The notes under the pieces are model-generated. The model was not told where the DNA came from, searched no databases, and was given only the letters and a program-made list of their open reading frames with translations. The position numbers and the translations under genes are program-made. Below are positions 8,333 to 17,334 of a stretch of DNA of 64,000 nucleotides, one piece after another. The stretch is from Parvibaculum sp046297875. GTDB taxonomy: Bacteria; Pseudomonadota; Alphaproteobacteria; Parvibaculales; Parvibaculaceae. The DNA lies in the NCBI RefSeq assembly GCF_046297875.1, contig NZ_JBKBHD010000001.1, positions 2,356,001 through 2,420,000 on the forward strand. The letters run 5' to 3'. Numbering within the stretch: the first letter of the stretch is position 1; each line of letters opens with the position of its first letter.

Positions 8333-9454
8333 ATGACAGCAAGGCCTCACGACTTACAATTCATGAAAATCGCGCTGGCGCTTGCCGAGCGCGGCCTGGG
8401 CCTTGTTGCGCCCAATCCGGCGGTTGGCTGTGTGATCGTGCGCGATGAGCCGGAGGGCCATCGTGTCGTCGGACGCGGGTTCACGCAGGTTGGCGGGCGG
8501 CCCCATGCGGAAACCGAGGCATTGAGGCATGCAGGGGATCTGGCGCGAGGCGCGACGGCCTATGTCAGCCTCGAACCCTGCTCGCATCACGGTAAGACCG
8601 GGCCCTGCGTCGAGGCGCTGATCGAGGCCGGTGTCGCGCGCGTCGTCGGGGCGATTGCCGATCCGAACCCGGAAGTGGCCGGGCGCGGCTTTGCCCGGCT
8701 GCAGGCAGCCGGTATCGAAGTCACCGAGAATGTCTGCGCGGCGGACGCCCAATACCTCAATCAGGGATTTTTTCTCACCATGTCGGAACGCCGGCCGCTG
8801 GTGACGCTCAAGATTGCAAGCTCGCTCGATGGCCGCACGGCAACGCATGAAGGCCAGAGCAAGTGGATCACGGGCGAGACATCGCGCGCGCGCGGGCACC
8901 TGCTGCGCGCCACGCATGACGCGATCATTGTCGGCAGCGCGACGGCGATTGTCGATGACCCCGAACTCACCTGCCGCCTGCCGGGACTTGGCGGCAGATC
9001 GGCGATCCGCATCGTGGCGGATGGACGGCTGCGCCTGCCGCTGACGTCGAAGCTTGTGCGCGATGCGAAGAAGCATCCGCTCTGGATTCTGACCTTGCCG
9101 GGGGGCGATGCCGCCCGACGCCGGGCCTTTGAAGATTGCGGCGCTGTGCTGATCGATGTCGAGCCGGGCGAGGGCGGCATGATGGATATGCGCGGCGCGC
9201 TCGAACAGATTGCGGTGCGCGGCGTCACGCGGGTGCTGGTTGAGGGCGGCGCGCGTCTCGCCGCTTCGCTGACGCGCGACCGGCTGATCGACCGTATCGA
9301 GTGGTTCCAGGCCGCGAAGCTGATTGGCGGCGACGGCTATCCGGCCATAGCCGGTCTCGGCATCAAGCATGTCGATGGCGCGCCGTCTTTCGTGCTGCGC
9401 GAAACGATGCGGGCCGGCGCCGATCTTGTATCGAGTTACGTGAGGAGCGTCTGA
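8333..9454 (+). CDS. ribD: Bifunctional riboflavin deaminase/reductase RibD
   Basis: Catalyses the second and third steps of riboflavin synthesis: deamination of the pyrimidinone from GTP, then side-chain reduction. The N-terminal deaminase has the zinc site PHAETEA (His58, Glu60) and PCSHHGKTGPC; the reductase starts near residue 145 (LVTLKIASSLDGRTAT) and includes the EGGARLAASL motif. Length 373 is normal. GAAGAG precedes ATG 8333. The stop lies two bases before the ribE start, indicating tight coupling. Confidence 0.95.
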   Translation: MTARPHDLQFMKIALALAERGLGLVAPNPAVGCVIVRDEPEGHRVVGRGFTQVGGRPHAETEALRHAGDLARGATAYVSLEPCSHHGKTGPCVEALIEAGVARVVGAIADPNPEVAGRGFARLQAAGIEVTENVCAADAQYLNQGFFLTMSERRPLVTLKIASSLDGRTATHEGQSKWITGETSRARGHLLRATHDAIIVGSATAIVDDPELTCRLPGLGGRSAIRIVADGRLRLPLTSKLVRDAKKHPLWILTLPGGDAARRRAFEDCGAVLIDVEPGEGGMMDMRGALEQIAVRGVTRVLVEGGARLAASLTRDRLIDRIEWFQAAKLIGGDGYPAIAGLGIKHVDGAPSFVLRETMRAGADLVSSYVRSV

Positions 9455-9456
9455 AG

Positions 9457-10083
9457 TTGTTTACCGGAATCATCACCGATGTCGGCCGTGTGCGCGCCGT
9501 CGAGCGGCGCGGCGATACGCGCTTCACGATTGCGACGGCCTATGACCCGGATGGCATCGACATCGGTGCATCGATTGCCTGTGCAGGCTGCTGCCTGACG
9601 GTCGTTGAAAAGGGACGGGACGGAGAGGGCAACTGGTTTGCCGTCGATGTGTCGCAGGAGTCGCTCGATTGCACCACGCTTGGCACATGGTCCGAGGGCA
9701 CGAGCATCAATCTCGAACGTGCTCTCAAGGCGGGCGACGAGCTTGGCGGCCATGTCGTCAGCGGCCATGTCGATGGCGTCGGGCATATTGTCGATATCCG
9801 CCCGGAGGGGGACTCGCTGCGCTTCACCTTCGAGGCCCCGGAGGGCCTTGGCCGCTTTATAGCCCCCAAGGGCTCGGTCACGCTCAACGGCACATCGCTC
9901 ACCGTCAACGAGGTCGAAGACCCGAAACCCGGCGGAAACGCTAAGGGAACGCGCTTCGGTGTGAACATCATTCCGCATACCCAGGCCGTTACCACCTGGG
10001 GCAAGGCGAAAGCCGGCGATCCAATTAATCTTGAAATCGATATGCTGGCCCGGTATGTGGCGCGGCTGGTTCAGAAGGATTGA
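9457..10083 (+). CDS. ribE: Riboflavin synthase alpha chain
   Basis: Dismutates two 6,7-dimethyl-8-ribityllumazine molecules to riboflavin. The 208 residues form two lumazine-binding repeats: FTGIITDVGRV at the N-terminus and GGHVVSGHVDGVG opening the second. The start is TTG 9457, immediately giving the invariant FTGII motif, with GAGGAG nine bases upstream; extending further upstream would only read through ribD out of frame. The rare TTG may lower translation relative to ribD. The next gene overlaps or abuts the stop. Confidence 0.93.
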   Translation: MFTGIITDVGRVRAVERRGDTRFTIATAYDPDGIDIGASIACAGCCLTVVEKGRDGEGNWFAVDVSQESLDCTTLGTWSEGTSINLERALKAGDELGGHVVSGHVDGVGHIVDIRPEGDSLRFTFEAPEGLGRFIAPKGSVTLNGTSLTVNEVEDPKPGGNAKGTRFGVNIIPHTQAVTTWGKAKAGDPINLEIDMLARYVARLVQKD

Positions 10084-10088
10084 GACCC

Positions 10089-11234
10089 GTGTACAAGGAA
10101 TACCTCTCCCCGATCGAGGAAGTCATCGAGGACGCCCGTAACGGCAAGATGTTCATTCTTGTCGATGCGGAGGATCGCGAAAACGAAGGCGACCTCGTCA
10201 TTCCGGCGCAGATGTGTACGCCGGAGGCCGTCAACTTCATGGCGAAGTATGGCCGCGGTCTGGTGTGCCTCACGCTGACGGGCGACCGGGCGAAGCAGCT
10301 CAACCTGCAGTTCATGTCGCTGAACAACCAGTCGCGGAACCAGACGGCTTTCACCGTCTCCATCGAAGCGCGCGAAGGCATCTCGACCGGCATTTCCGCG
10401 CATGACCGCGCGCACACCGTTTCCGTCGCCATCGACCCGACCAAGGGCGCCAACGACATCGTTTCGCCCGGCCATGTGTTCCCGCTCGTGGCGCGCGATG
10501 GCGGTGTGCTGGTGCGCGCAGGTCATACCGAAGCGGCGGTCGATATCGCGCGTCTGGCGGGGCTTTATCCCGCAGGCGTCATCTGCGAGATCATGAACGA
10601 CGACGGCACAATGGCGCGGTTGCCCGATCTCGTGCAATTCGCGCAATTGCACGGCCTCAAGATCGCGACCATTGCCGACCTCATTGCCTATCGGCGCCGC
10701 TACGATAATTTCATCCATCGCGCCATTGAGACCGAACTCGACAGCGAGTATGGCGGCGAGTTCAAGATGATGGTCTATCTGAACACGGTCGAATATGCGG
10801 AGCACATCGCGCTCGTGAAGGGCGACATTTCCGGGCCGGAGCCGGTCCTCGTTCGCGTCCATGCGATCAATGTCTTCGACGACATTCTCGGCGCGACAGG
10901 GCCGCGTTCGCATATCCTCGAAGAATCCATGCGCGTGATTGCCGAAGAAGGACGCGGTGTGATCGTGCTGATCCGCGACACGACGGCCACCGTTGTTTCC
11001 GACATGCTTCTGCGGAAAGGCGAAGGCGGTGAGCAGGGCATGCCGCGGCGCCTGCGCGAATATGGCGTCGGCGCGCAGATTTTGCTCGATCTCGGTATCC
11101 ATGACATGGTGCTGCTGTCCGACACTGATCGAAGCATTGTCGGTCTTGAAGGCTACGGGTTGCGGGTTGTCGGCCAGCGGCCTCTGGCCAAGGCGGGCAA
11201 GGCAAGCGCGCGCGCTAAGGAAACGGCACGATGA
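10089..11234 (+). CDS. ribB: 3,4-dihydroxy-2-butanone 4-phosphate synthase with degenerate GTP cyclohydrolase II-like domain
   Basis: The N-terminal RibB domain looks active: ILVDAEDRENEGDL, GISAHDRAHT and RAGHTEAAVDIARLAG are intact, so it should convert ribulose 5-phosphate to the four-carbon unit. The C-terminal half aligns in layout with GTP cyclohydrolase II, but the zinc/GTP signature (Cys-X2-Gly-Asp-X-Phe-Gly-Ser ... Arg-Cys-Asp-Cys) is replaced by RVHAINVFDDILGATGPRSH with no cysteines, so it is unlikely to hydrolyse GTP. GTG 10089 has AAGGA nine bases upstream; TTG 10080, overlapping the ribE stop, is the alternative. The stop overlaps ribH by four bases. Confidence 0.92.
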   Translation: MYKEYLSPIEEVIEDARNGKMFILVDAEDRENEGDLVIPAQMCTPEAVNFMAKYGRGLVCLTLTGDRAKQLNLQFMSLNNQSRNQTAFTVSIEAREGISTGISAHDRAHTVSVAIDPTKGANDIVSPGHVFPLVARDGGVLVRAGHTEAAVDIARLAGLYPAGVICEIMNDDGTMARLPDLVQFAQLHGLKIATIADLIAYRRRYDNFIHRAIETELDSEYGGEFKMMVYLNTVEYAEHIALVKGDISGPEPVLVRVHAINVFDDILGATGPRSHILEESMRVIAEEGRGVIVLIRDTTATVVSDMLLRKGEGGEQGMPRRLREYGVGAQILLDLGIHDMVLLSDTDRSIVGLEGYGLRVVGQRPLAKAGKASARAKETAR

Positions 11235-11689
11235 CGACGCAGGCTCACATACTGATCGTTGAAGCGCGGTTCTACGAAGACCTGGCGGATGAACTTGCGC
11301 GTGGTGCGATCGCGGCGCTCGAAGCGCGCGAGGCAACCTGGCAGCGGGTATCCGTGCCGGGCGTTCTGGAAATTCCGGCTGCGGTGAAGTTCACGCTGGA
11401 TGCGATGGCCAAGGGCGGGCTGACGCGCGCCGTCGACGGCTTCGTGACGCTTGGCTGTGTCATTCGCGGCGAGACGACCCATTATGACATCGTGTCGAAC
11501 GAATCCGCGCGCGCATTGATGGACCTTTCCGTGGAGCGGTCGCTCGCACTCGGCAACGGCATCCAGACGGTCGAGAACGAGGCGCAGGCTTGGGCGCGCG
11601 CCAAGGTCGACCAGAAGAACAAGGGCGGCGGCGCTGCCAATGCCTGTCTCGACATGATCGAGCTGAAGCGCCAATTCGGCGCCTCGTGA
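11231..11689 (+). CDS. ribH: 6,7-dimethyl-8-ribityllumazine synthase
   Basis: Condenses the RibD/RibB products to lumazine, the substrate of RibE. The 152-residue protein has the RFYEDLADEL opening, the PGVLEIPAAVKF substrate segment, VTLGCVIRGETTHYDIV and the catalytic His in that loop. ATG 11231 overlaps the ribB stop (ATGA), so translation is coupled. A glycine-rich GGGAAN segment near the C-terminus is typical of the family. Confidence 0.95.
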   Translation: MTTQAHILIVEARFYEDLADELARGAIAALEAREATWQRVSVPGVLEIPAAVKFTLDAMAKGGLTRAVDGFVTLGCVIRGETTHYDIVSNESARALMDLSVERSLALGNGIQTVENEAQAWARAKVDQKNKGGGAANACLDMIELKRQFGAS

Positions 11690-11711
11690 CGCGCCAGAGA
11701 TCAGGAAGCGA

Positions 11712-12227
11712 ATGTCCACCGTTCCCATACAGCCGGTACAAGATGGCGGTCTCGATCCGAAAGCGCGCGGCGCGGCGCGCCTTGCCGCCGTGCAGGCGCT
11801 CTATCAGATGGATGTCGCCTCGACGCCGCTCGACGATGTAATCGAGGAGTTTGTCGAACACAGGCTGGGGCAGGACATTGAAGGCAATGGCATCGTTGAA
11901 GCCGATGCCGCCCATTTCGAGGATGTCGTGCGCGGCGTCGTGCGCGAACAGCGCGAACTCGACCGCCAGGTGAATGGCGCGCTTGCGAAAGGTTGGTCGC
12001 TCGCACGGATCGACTCCACCTTGCGTGCGATCCTGCGCTGCGGAACCTACGAGCTTCGCCGCTGCAAGGACATTCCTGTAAAGGTCGTCATCAACGAATA
12101 TGTCGACGTGGCCCACGCCTTTTTCGAAGGCGACGAGCCGGGTGTCGTGAATGCGGTGCTCGACAGGCTTGGCCGTGAAGTCCGCAAGGGCGCAGGAGCG
12201 GGTGATGACGCCGCCGGCCGGAGCTGA
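11712..12227 (+). CDS. nusB: Transcription antitermination factor NusB
   Basis: RNA-binding antitermination protein acting with S10 on rRNA operons. The 171 residues are all-helical by composition, with ARLAAVQALYQMD at the N-terminus and LRAILRCGTYELRRCKDIPVKVVINEYVDVAH in the second half split over the conserved core. An AGGAAG precedes ATG 11712. Location directly after ribH is conserved in many bacteria. Its last 23 bases overlap the thiL start. Confidence 0.95.
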   Translation: MSTVPIQPVQDGGLDPKARGAARLAAVQALYQMDVASTPLDDVIEEFVEHRLGQDIEGNGIVEADAAHFEDVVRGVVREQRELDRQVNGALAKGWSLARIDSTLRAILRCGTYELRRCKDIPVKVVINEYVDVAHAFFEGDEPGVVNAVLDRLGREVRKGAGAGDDAAGRS

Positions 12228-13218
12228 CGAGCGCGGCAAAGGGCCGGGCGAATTCGAGATCATCGAGCAGATTTTTGCGCCGCTCGCCGCCAAGGCACCG
12301 GGTGCCTATGGGCTCAAGGACGATGCGGCGCTGTTTCAGCCATCACCCGGATGCGAGACGGTGCTGACCGTCGATGCCATGATTTCCGGTGTCCATTTCC
12401 TGCCCACAGATCCTCCCGACTCCATCGCGAAGAAGCTTCTGCGGGTGAACCTGTCGGACCTCGCCGCAAAAGGCGCCGAGGCACGGGGCTATCTTCTTGT
12501 CACGGCATGGCCGCCGGAAATCGAAATGGCGTGGATACGCCGCTTCGCCGAGGGGCTTGCCGCCGATCAGGCCGAATTCGGCGTTTCCCTCTGGGGCGGC
12601 GACACGGTGCGCACACCGGGCCCGATGACGCTTTCGCTCACAGCTATTGGCGAAGTGCCGGAGGGCGAGATGATCCGCCGTGGCGGTGCCAAACGGGGAG
12701 ACGACATCTACGTCACCGGCACGCTGGGCGATGCCGCGCTCGGCCTCAAACTGCTGCAGGGGGAGCTTGAGGGACTTGCGGAGGAACATGCCTCCTTCCT
12801 TGCCACCCGTTACCGGGAGCCCTCGCCCCGGCTTGCCTTCGGCCGCAGGCTTCCCGGTATAGCCCATGCGGCCCTTGACGTGTCGGACGGGTTGATGGCC
12901 GATCTCGGCCATCTCTGTTCGGCATCGGACACCGGCACCCGTATCGAGCTTGAAGCCCTCCCGCTGTCTCCGGCTGGCCGTGCCGCTGTTGCGCTCCGTC
13001 CCGAGCTGACCGGGCTCATCGCCGGTGGCGGGGATGATTATGAGATCCTCTTTGCCGCCGCCCCCGGAAGTGCGGGCAGGATCGGGGCTGTCGCAGCGGA
13101 AACCGGCGTTCAGGCCACCCGAATCGGCACCATCCTGCGGGCCGGGGAAGGTGTGACCGCCGTGGACAGCGAGGGCCGGCCCGTTGCCCTCAAGCAGTTG
13201 GGATATCGTCACTTTTAG
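12205..13218 (+). CDS. thiL: Thiamine-monophosphate kinase
   Basis: ATP-dependent phosphorylation of thiamine phosphate to thiamine diphosphate. Motifs run in family order: FEIIEQIFAPLA, GLKDDAALF, DAMISGVHFLP, LRVNLSDLAAKGA, WGGDTVRTPGP, DVSDGLMADLGHL and GGGDDYEILFA. ATG 12205 was preferred (337 residues) because CAGGAG lies just upstream and the extended frame only reads nusB sequence. The overlap with nusB suggests translational coupling at the end of the rib-nusB operon. Confidence 0.95.
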   Translation: MTPPAGADERGKGPGEFEIIEQIFAPLAAKAPGAYGLKDDAALFQPSPGCETVLTVDAMISGVHFLPTDPPDSIAKKLLRVNLSDLAAKGAEARGYLLVTAWPPEIEMAWIRRFAEGLAADQAEFGVSLWGGDTVRTPGPMTLSLTAIGEVPEGEMIRRGGAKRGDDIYVTGTLGDAALGLKLLQGELEGLAEEHASFLATRYREPSPRLAFGRRLPGIAHAALDVSDGLMADLGHLCSASDTGTRIELEALPLSPAGRAAVALRPELTGLIAGGGDDYEILFAAAPGSAGRIGAVAAETGVQATRIGTILRAGEGVTAVDSEGRPVALKQLGYRHF

Positions 13219-13366
13219 GCCCTCCCGGTTGCTTTCCCGGCGGGTATTTGGCATCTTTCCGCGCGATTTCTGCAGTCGGCAGGGGGAGGACTTCCGGCGT
13301 CATGTGCCGGAAGGTGAGTGGCTATTCCCGCCGTTCAATCCGTCAAGGAAACCTAAGGACAAAACA

Positions 13367-15481
13367 ATGAGCACTGCTTTGTGGGCTATTATCGGCTGCG
13401 GCGTGCTTGCACTCATTTACGGCGTCTGGGCGATCCGCTCGGTGCTGGCGATGGATGCGGGCAATGCGCGCATGCAAGAGATCGCTGCCGCGATCCAGGA
13501 GGGGGCGAGCGCCTATCTCGCGCGTCAGTACACGACCATCGCCATCGTCGGCGTGGTCATTTTCGCCGTGGTTTGGTACCTGCTGACGCTGAAGGTCGCC
13601 ATCGGCTTCCTCGTCGGTGCGACGCTTTCGGGTGCGGCCGGCTATATCGGCATGCTGGTGTCGGTGCGCGCGAATGTGCGCACGACGCAGGCCTCCAGCA
13701 CCAGCCTCGCGGCAGGTCTCGGCGTAGCCTTCAAATCGGGTGCGGTGACCGGCATGCTCGTTGCCGGCCTCGCGCTACTCTCGGTGGCCGTCTATTACGC
13801 GGTGCTGACGACGCAGCTCGGCCTCGCGCCCGGCTCGCGTGAAGTGATCGACGCTCTCGTCGCTCTCGGCTTCGGCGCCTCGCTCATCTCGATCTTCGCG
13901 CGTCTCGGCGGTGGCATCTTCACCAAGGGCGCCGACGTGGGCGGCGACCTTGTGGGCAAGGTGGAAGCCGGTATCCCGGAAGACGATCCCCGCAATCCGG
14001 CGACCATCGCCGATAACGTGGGCGACAATGTCGGCGACTGCGCAGGCATGGCGGCCGACCTTTTCGAAACCTATGCGGTGACGGTCGTCGCCACGATGGT
14101 TCTCGCCTCGATCTTCTTCGCGGGCGGCGCAATCGACAACATGATGCTCTATCCGCTCGCCATCGGCGGCGCCTGCATCGTGACCTCGATCATCGGCACC
14201 TTCTTCGTGCGTCTCGGCAAGAGCAACAACATCATGGGCGCGCTCTACAAGGGCTTTATCGCCTCGGCGGTCCTGTCGCTCGGGCTGCTCTATTTCGTCA
14301 CCGACTGGGTGATCGGCCTTGAAGCGGCCTACACTGTCGGCGCCAAGACCTTCACCGGCTTCGACCTCTATATCTGCGGCATCGCAGGTCTCGTGGTCAC
14401 CGGCCTCATCATCTGGATCACGGAGTACTATACCGGCGTCAACTACCGCCCGGTAAAATCCGTGGCCGCCGCCTCGGCGACGGGGCACGGCACCAACGTC
14501 ATCCAGGGTCTTGCGATCTCGATGGAAGCCACGGCGCTGCCGGCGCTTGTCATCGTGGTTGGCATCCTCGTGACCTATGGCATCGCCGGCCTCTTCGGTA
14601 TCGCCATCGCGGTGACGACGATGCTTGCGCTGGCCGGCATGGTGGTCGCGCTCGATGCTTTCGGTCCGGTAACGGACAATGCGGGCGGTATTGCCGAAAT
14701 GGCCGATCTGCCTGCCGACGTGCGCAAGACGACTGACGCGCTCGATGCCGTGGGCAACACGACGAAGGCGGTCACGAAGGGCTATGCGATCGGTTCGGCG
14801 GGCCTCGGCGCGCTGGTGCTTTTCGCGGCCTATACGGAAGACCTGAAGTTCTTTGCGGCGAACTCGGATACCTATGGGTATTTCGCTGGCGTCAGCCCGG
14901 ACTTCTCGCTTTCCAACCCCTATGTGGTGATCGGCCTCTTCATCGGCGGCCTGTTGCCCTACCTGTTCGCCTCGATGGGCATGACGGCCGTCGGCCGTGC
15001 TGCCGGCTCGGTCGTCGAAGAGGTTCGGCGCCAGTTCAAGGCCGATCCGGGCATCATGGCGGGCACGTCCAAGCCCGACTATGCGCGGGCGGTCGACATG
15101 CTGACCAAGGCGGCGATCAAGGAAATGATCGTTCCCTCGCTTCTGCCGGTCCTGTCGCCGGTGGTTCTCTATTTCGCCATTCTCGCCATTGCGGACAAGT
15201 CGGCGGCCTTCTCGGCGGTCGGTGCGATGCTGCTCGGCGTGATTGTGACGGGTCTCTTCGTCGCGATTTCGATGACGTCTGGCGGCGGTGCCTGGGATAA
15301 CGCCAAAAAGTACATCGAAGACGGCCATTTCGGCGGCAAGGGTTCTGAAGCTCACAAGGCTGCCGTGACGGGCGACACGGTCGGTGACCCCTACAAGGAC
15401 ACAGCCGGCCCTGCCGTCAACCCGATGATCAAGATCACGAACATCGTGGCCCTGCTTCTGCTCGCCGTGCTCGCGCACTAA
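13367..15481 (+). CDS. hppA: Membrane-bound proton-translocating pyrophosphatase, K+-independent type
   Basis: Couples pyrophosphate hydrolysis to proton pumping. The 704-residue protein has many membrane segments, the substrate loop GGGIFTKGADVGGDLVGKVE, the EDDPRNPATIADNVGDNVGD motif and TAGPAVNPMIKI near the C-terminus. In GNTTKAVTKG, Lys at about residue 467 occupies the position that is Ala in K+-dependent enzymes, so K+-independent H+ pumping is inferred, as in Rhodospirillum rubrum. ATG 13367 follows TAAGGA. A strong terminator follows the stop. Confidence 0.95.
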   Translation: MSTALWAIIGCGVLALIYGVWAIRSVLAMDAGNARMQEIAAAIQEGASAYLARQYTTIAIVGVVIFAVVWYLLTLKVAIGFLVGATLSGAAGYIGMLVSVRANVRTTQASSTSLAAGLGVAFKSGAVTGMLVAGLALLSVAVYYAVLTTQLGLAPGSREVIDALVALGFGASLISIFARLGGGIFTKGADVGGDLVGKVEAGIPEDDPRNPATIADNVGDNVGDCAGMAADLFETYAVTVVATMVLASIFFAGGAIDNMMLYPLAIGGACIVTSIIGTFFVRLGKSNNIMGALYKGFIASAVLSLGLLYFVTDWVIGLEAAYTVGAKTFTGFDLYICGIAGLVVTGLIIWITEYYTGVNYRPVKSVAAASATGHGTNVIQGLAISMEATALPALVIVVGILVTYGIAGLFGIAIAVTTMLALAGMVVALDAFGPVTDNAGGIAEMADLPADVRKTTDALDAVGNTTKAVTKGYAIGSAGLGALVLFAAYTEDLKFFAANSDTYGYFAGVSPDFSLSNPYVVIGLFIGGLLPYLFASMGMTAVGRAAGSVVEEVRRQFKADPGIMAGTSKPDYARAVDMLTKAAIKEMIVPSLLPVLSPVVLYFAILAIADKSAAFSAVGAMLLGVIVTGLFVAISMTSGGGAWDNAKKYIEDGHFGGKGSEAHKAAVTGDTVGDPYKDTAGPAVNPMIKITNIVALLLLAVLAH

Positions 15482-15502
15482 AGGCAGCCGCATTAGACGC
15501 GA

Positions 15503-15533
15503 AGCCCCGCGGAGCGATCCGCGGGGCTTTTTT
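15503..15533 (+). terminator. Rho-independent terminator after hppA
   Basis: An 11-bp perfect stem (AGCCCCGCGGA with its complement, loop GCGA at 15514-15517) runs directly into six T residues. It begins 22 bases after the hppA stop on the same strand. Confidence 0.9.
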
Positions 15534-15615
15534 ATTGCCTTGCGACATCGCTTCATTTGACGTGGGCCCTGTTCAATTGAACACTGTCTGAGTGTTTCGC
15601 TGGAGGGCCCGGTCT

Positions 15616-17334
15616 GTGGGGGAAGTGTCTGCATTTTACGAAGTCGCCGCGCTCCTGATTCTGGCGTCAATTGCCGGGGCGCTCGGCCTCAAGCTCAAGC
15701 AGCCGGTCATTGTCAGCTTCATTCTGGTCGGCATGCTCGCGGGCCCCGCGGGCTTCGACATCGTCCGTTCCACGGAGCATCTGGAGCTTCTGTCTGGGCT
15801 CGGCGTCACGCTTCTCCTCTTTCTGGTCGGGTTGAAACTGGACCTCAATCTCGTCCGAACGCTTGGCACCGTGGCGCTCAATACAGGCCTCGGGCAGATT
15901 GTCTTCACCTCGGTGATCGGCTTCCTGATCTGTCTGGCCCTCGGGATGCCGCCGCTCGCCTCGGTCTATGTGGCGGTCGCGATCACATTCTCCAGCACCA
16001 TCATCATCGTGAAATTGCTGTCCGATAAGCGCGAGCTCGACGCACTTCACGGGCGTATCGCGCTTGGCTTCCTGATTGTGCAGGACCTCGCTGTCGTCAT
16101 TGCAATGGCCGTCATGTCTGCAATCACGGCAGGGGCGGCGGGCGGCGACGGTCTTGGCGGCGCCTTGATGGGCCTCGCGGCGGGTGCGGTTCCCTTCCTG
16201 CTGCTCTGGCTCTTCGTGTCGAAGGTCGCGACACGGGTTCTCGACGGTATCGCCAAGGCGCCGGAGCTTCTCATCGTATTCGCTCTTGGCCTTGCCGCAG
16301 CCTTTGCTGCGCTTGGCGACTATCTGGGCTTCAGCAAGGAACTGGGTGGCCTTGTGGCAGGCGTGGCGCTTGCCTCCACGCCTTTCCGCGAATCGATTGC
16401 CTCGCGGCTCGCGAGCCTTCGCGATTTTCTGCTCGTCTTCTTCTTCATCTCGCTTGGCGCACATCTCGACCTGCGCCTTGTCGGCGATGCAGTCGGCGAG
16501 GCGCTGATCCTTTCCGCTTTTGTTCTGATCGGCAATCCGCTGATCGTCATGGTGATCATGGGAGCGATGGGATACCGGAAGCGTACCGGCTTCCTCGCCG
16601 GTCTTACGGTGGCGCAGATCAGCGAATTCTCGCTCATCTTCGTGGCGATGGGCGTGGCGCTCGGCCATGTCAGCGCCGAGGCGGCGGGCCTCGTCACGCT
16701 GGTCGGCATCATCACGATCGCGGTCTCGACCTATATGATCCTCTATTCGCAGCCGCTTTACGCCTTTATCGAAAAATATCTCGGCATATTCGAGCGGAAA
16801 ATTCCGCATCGCGAAGGCGAGATAACGGAAGGCCCGGCGGGCGAGAAATACGACGTGCTGCTGTTCGGGCTCGGCCGCTATGGCCGCGCGCTTCACGCCA
16901 AGTTTTCCGAATATGGGCTCCGTGTCCTCGGCGTCGATTTCGACCCGGATGTCATCCGACAGTGGCGGCGGGCAGGCGGCGATGCGATCTATGGCGATCT
17001 GCAAGATCCTGACATGTGCGAAACCCTGCCGATGGAGGGTGTGCGGCTCGCGATCATCGCCGTTCCGCCGCATGAGATTGGCGTCACGCATGACGATCCG
17101 CGAGGGTCTTTGGTCGTTGCCCTGCGCAACGGGAACTTCACCGGACAGATTGCCGCCATCGCGCGAAGCGAAACGGATCTTGCTCTTCTGCGTACCAAGG
17201 GAGCCGATATCGTTCTCAGTCCCTTTGCGGATGCGGCCGAGCGCGCGATGGAGCGGATTTTCGGTATCGGCCTTGAGACCGGCCGCCCGCCTGTGACGTT
17301 GACGTCTGCGGAATCCGAAGGGAGGGCAGGATGA
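15616..17334 (+). CDS. Kef/CPA2-type cation:proton antiporter with TrkA-N domain
   Basis: About 572 residues. The first 380 or so form a dozen membrane segments of the CPA2 family (FILVGMLAGPAGFDIV, ITFSSTIIIVKLL, GFLIVQDLAVVIAMAV, GGLVAGVALASTPFRE). A cytosolic nucleotide-binding TrkA-N domain follows (LLFGLGRYGRALHAKF, then GVDFDPD). It probably exchanges K+ or Na+ for H+ at the inner membrane, gated by NAD(H) or another nucleotide. GTG 15616 was chosen for the GGAG ten bases upstream; GTG 15592 lacks a ribosome site. The stop overlaps the Usp gene by four bases. Confidence 0.88.
   Translation: MGEVSAFYEVAALLILASIAGALGLKLKQPVIVSFILVGMLAGPAGFDIVRSTEHLELLSGLGVTLLLFLVGLKLDLNLVRTLGTVALNTGLGQIVFTSVIGFLICLALGMPPLASVYVAVAITFSSTIIIVKLLSDKRELDALHGRIALGFLIVQDLAVVIAMAVMSAITAGAAGGDGLGGALMGLAAGAVPFLLLWLFVSKVATRVLDGIAKAPELLIVFALGLAAAFAALGDYLGFSKELGGLVAGVALASTPFRESIASRLASLRDFLLVFFFISLGAHLDLRLVGDAVGEALILSAFVLIGNPLIVMVIMGAMGYRKRTGFLAGLTVAQISEFSLIFVAMGVALGHVSAEAAGLVTLVGIITIAVSTYMILYSQPLYAFIEKYLGIFERKIPHREGEITEGPAGEKYDVLLFGLGRYGRALHAKFSEYGLRVLGVDFDPDVIRQWRRAGGDAIYGDLQDPDMCETLPMEGVRLAIIAVPPHEIGVTHDDPRGSLVVALRNGNFTGQIAAIARSETDLALLRTKGADIVLSPFADAAERAMERIFGIGLETGRPPVTLTSAESEGRAG

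Noticed and set aside
13775..15670. A 631-codon minus-strand frame opposite hppA
   Set aside because: It is antisense to the conserved pyrophosphatase, crosses its terminator and has a His/Arg/Asp-rich composition without any family signature.
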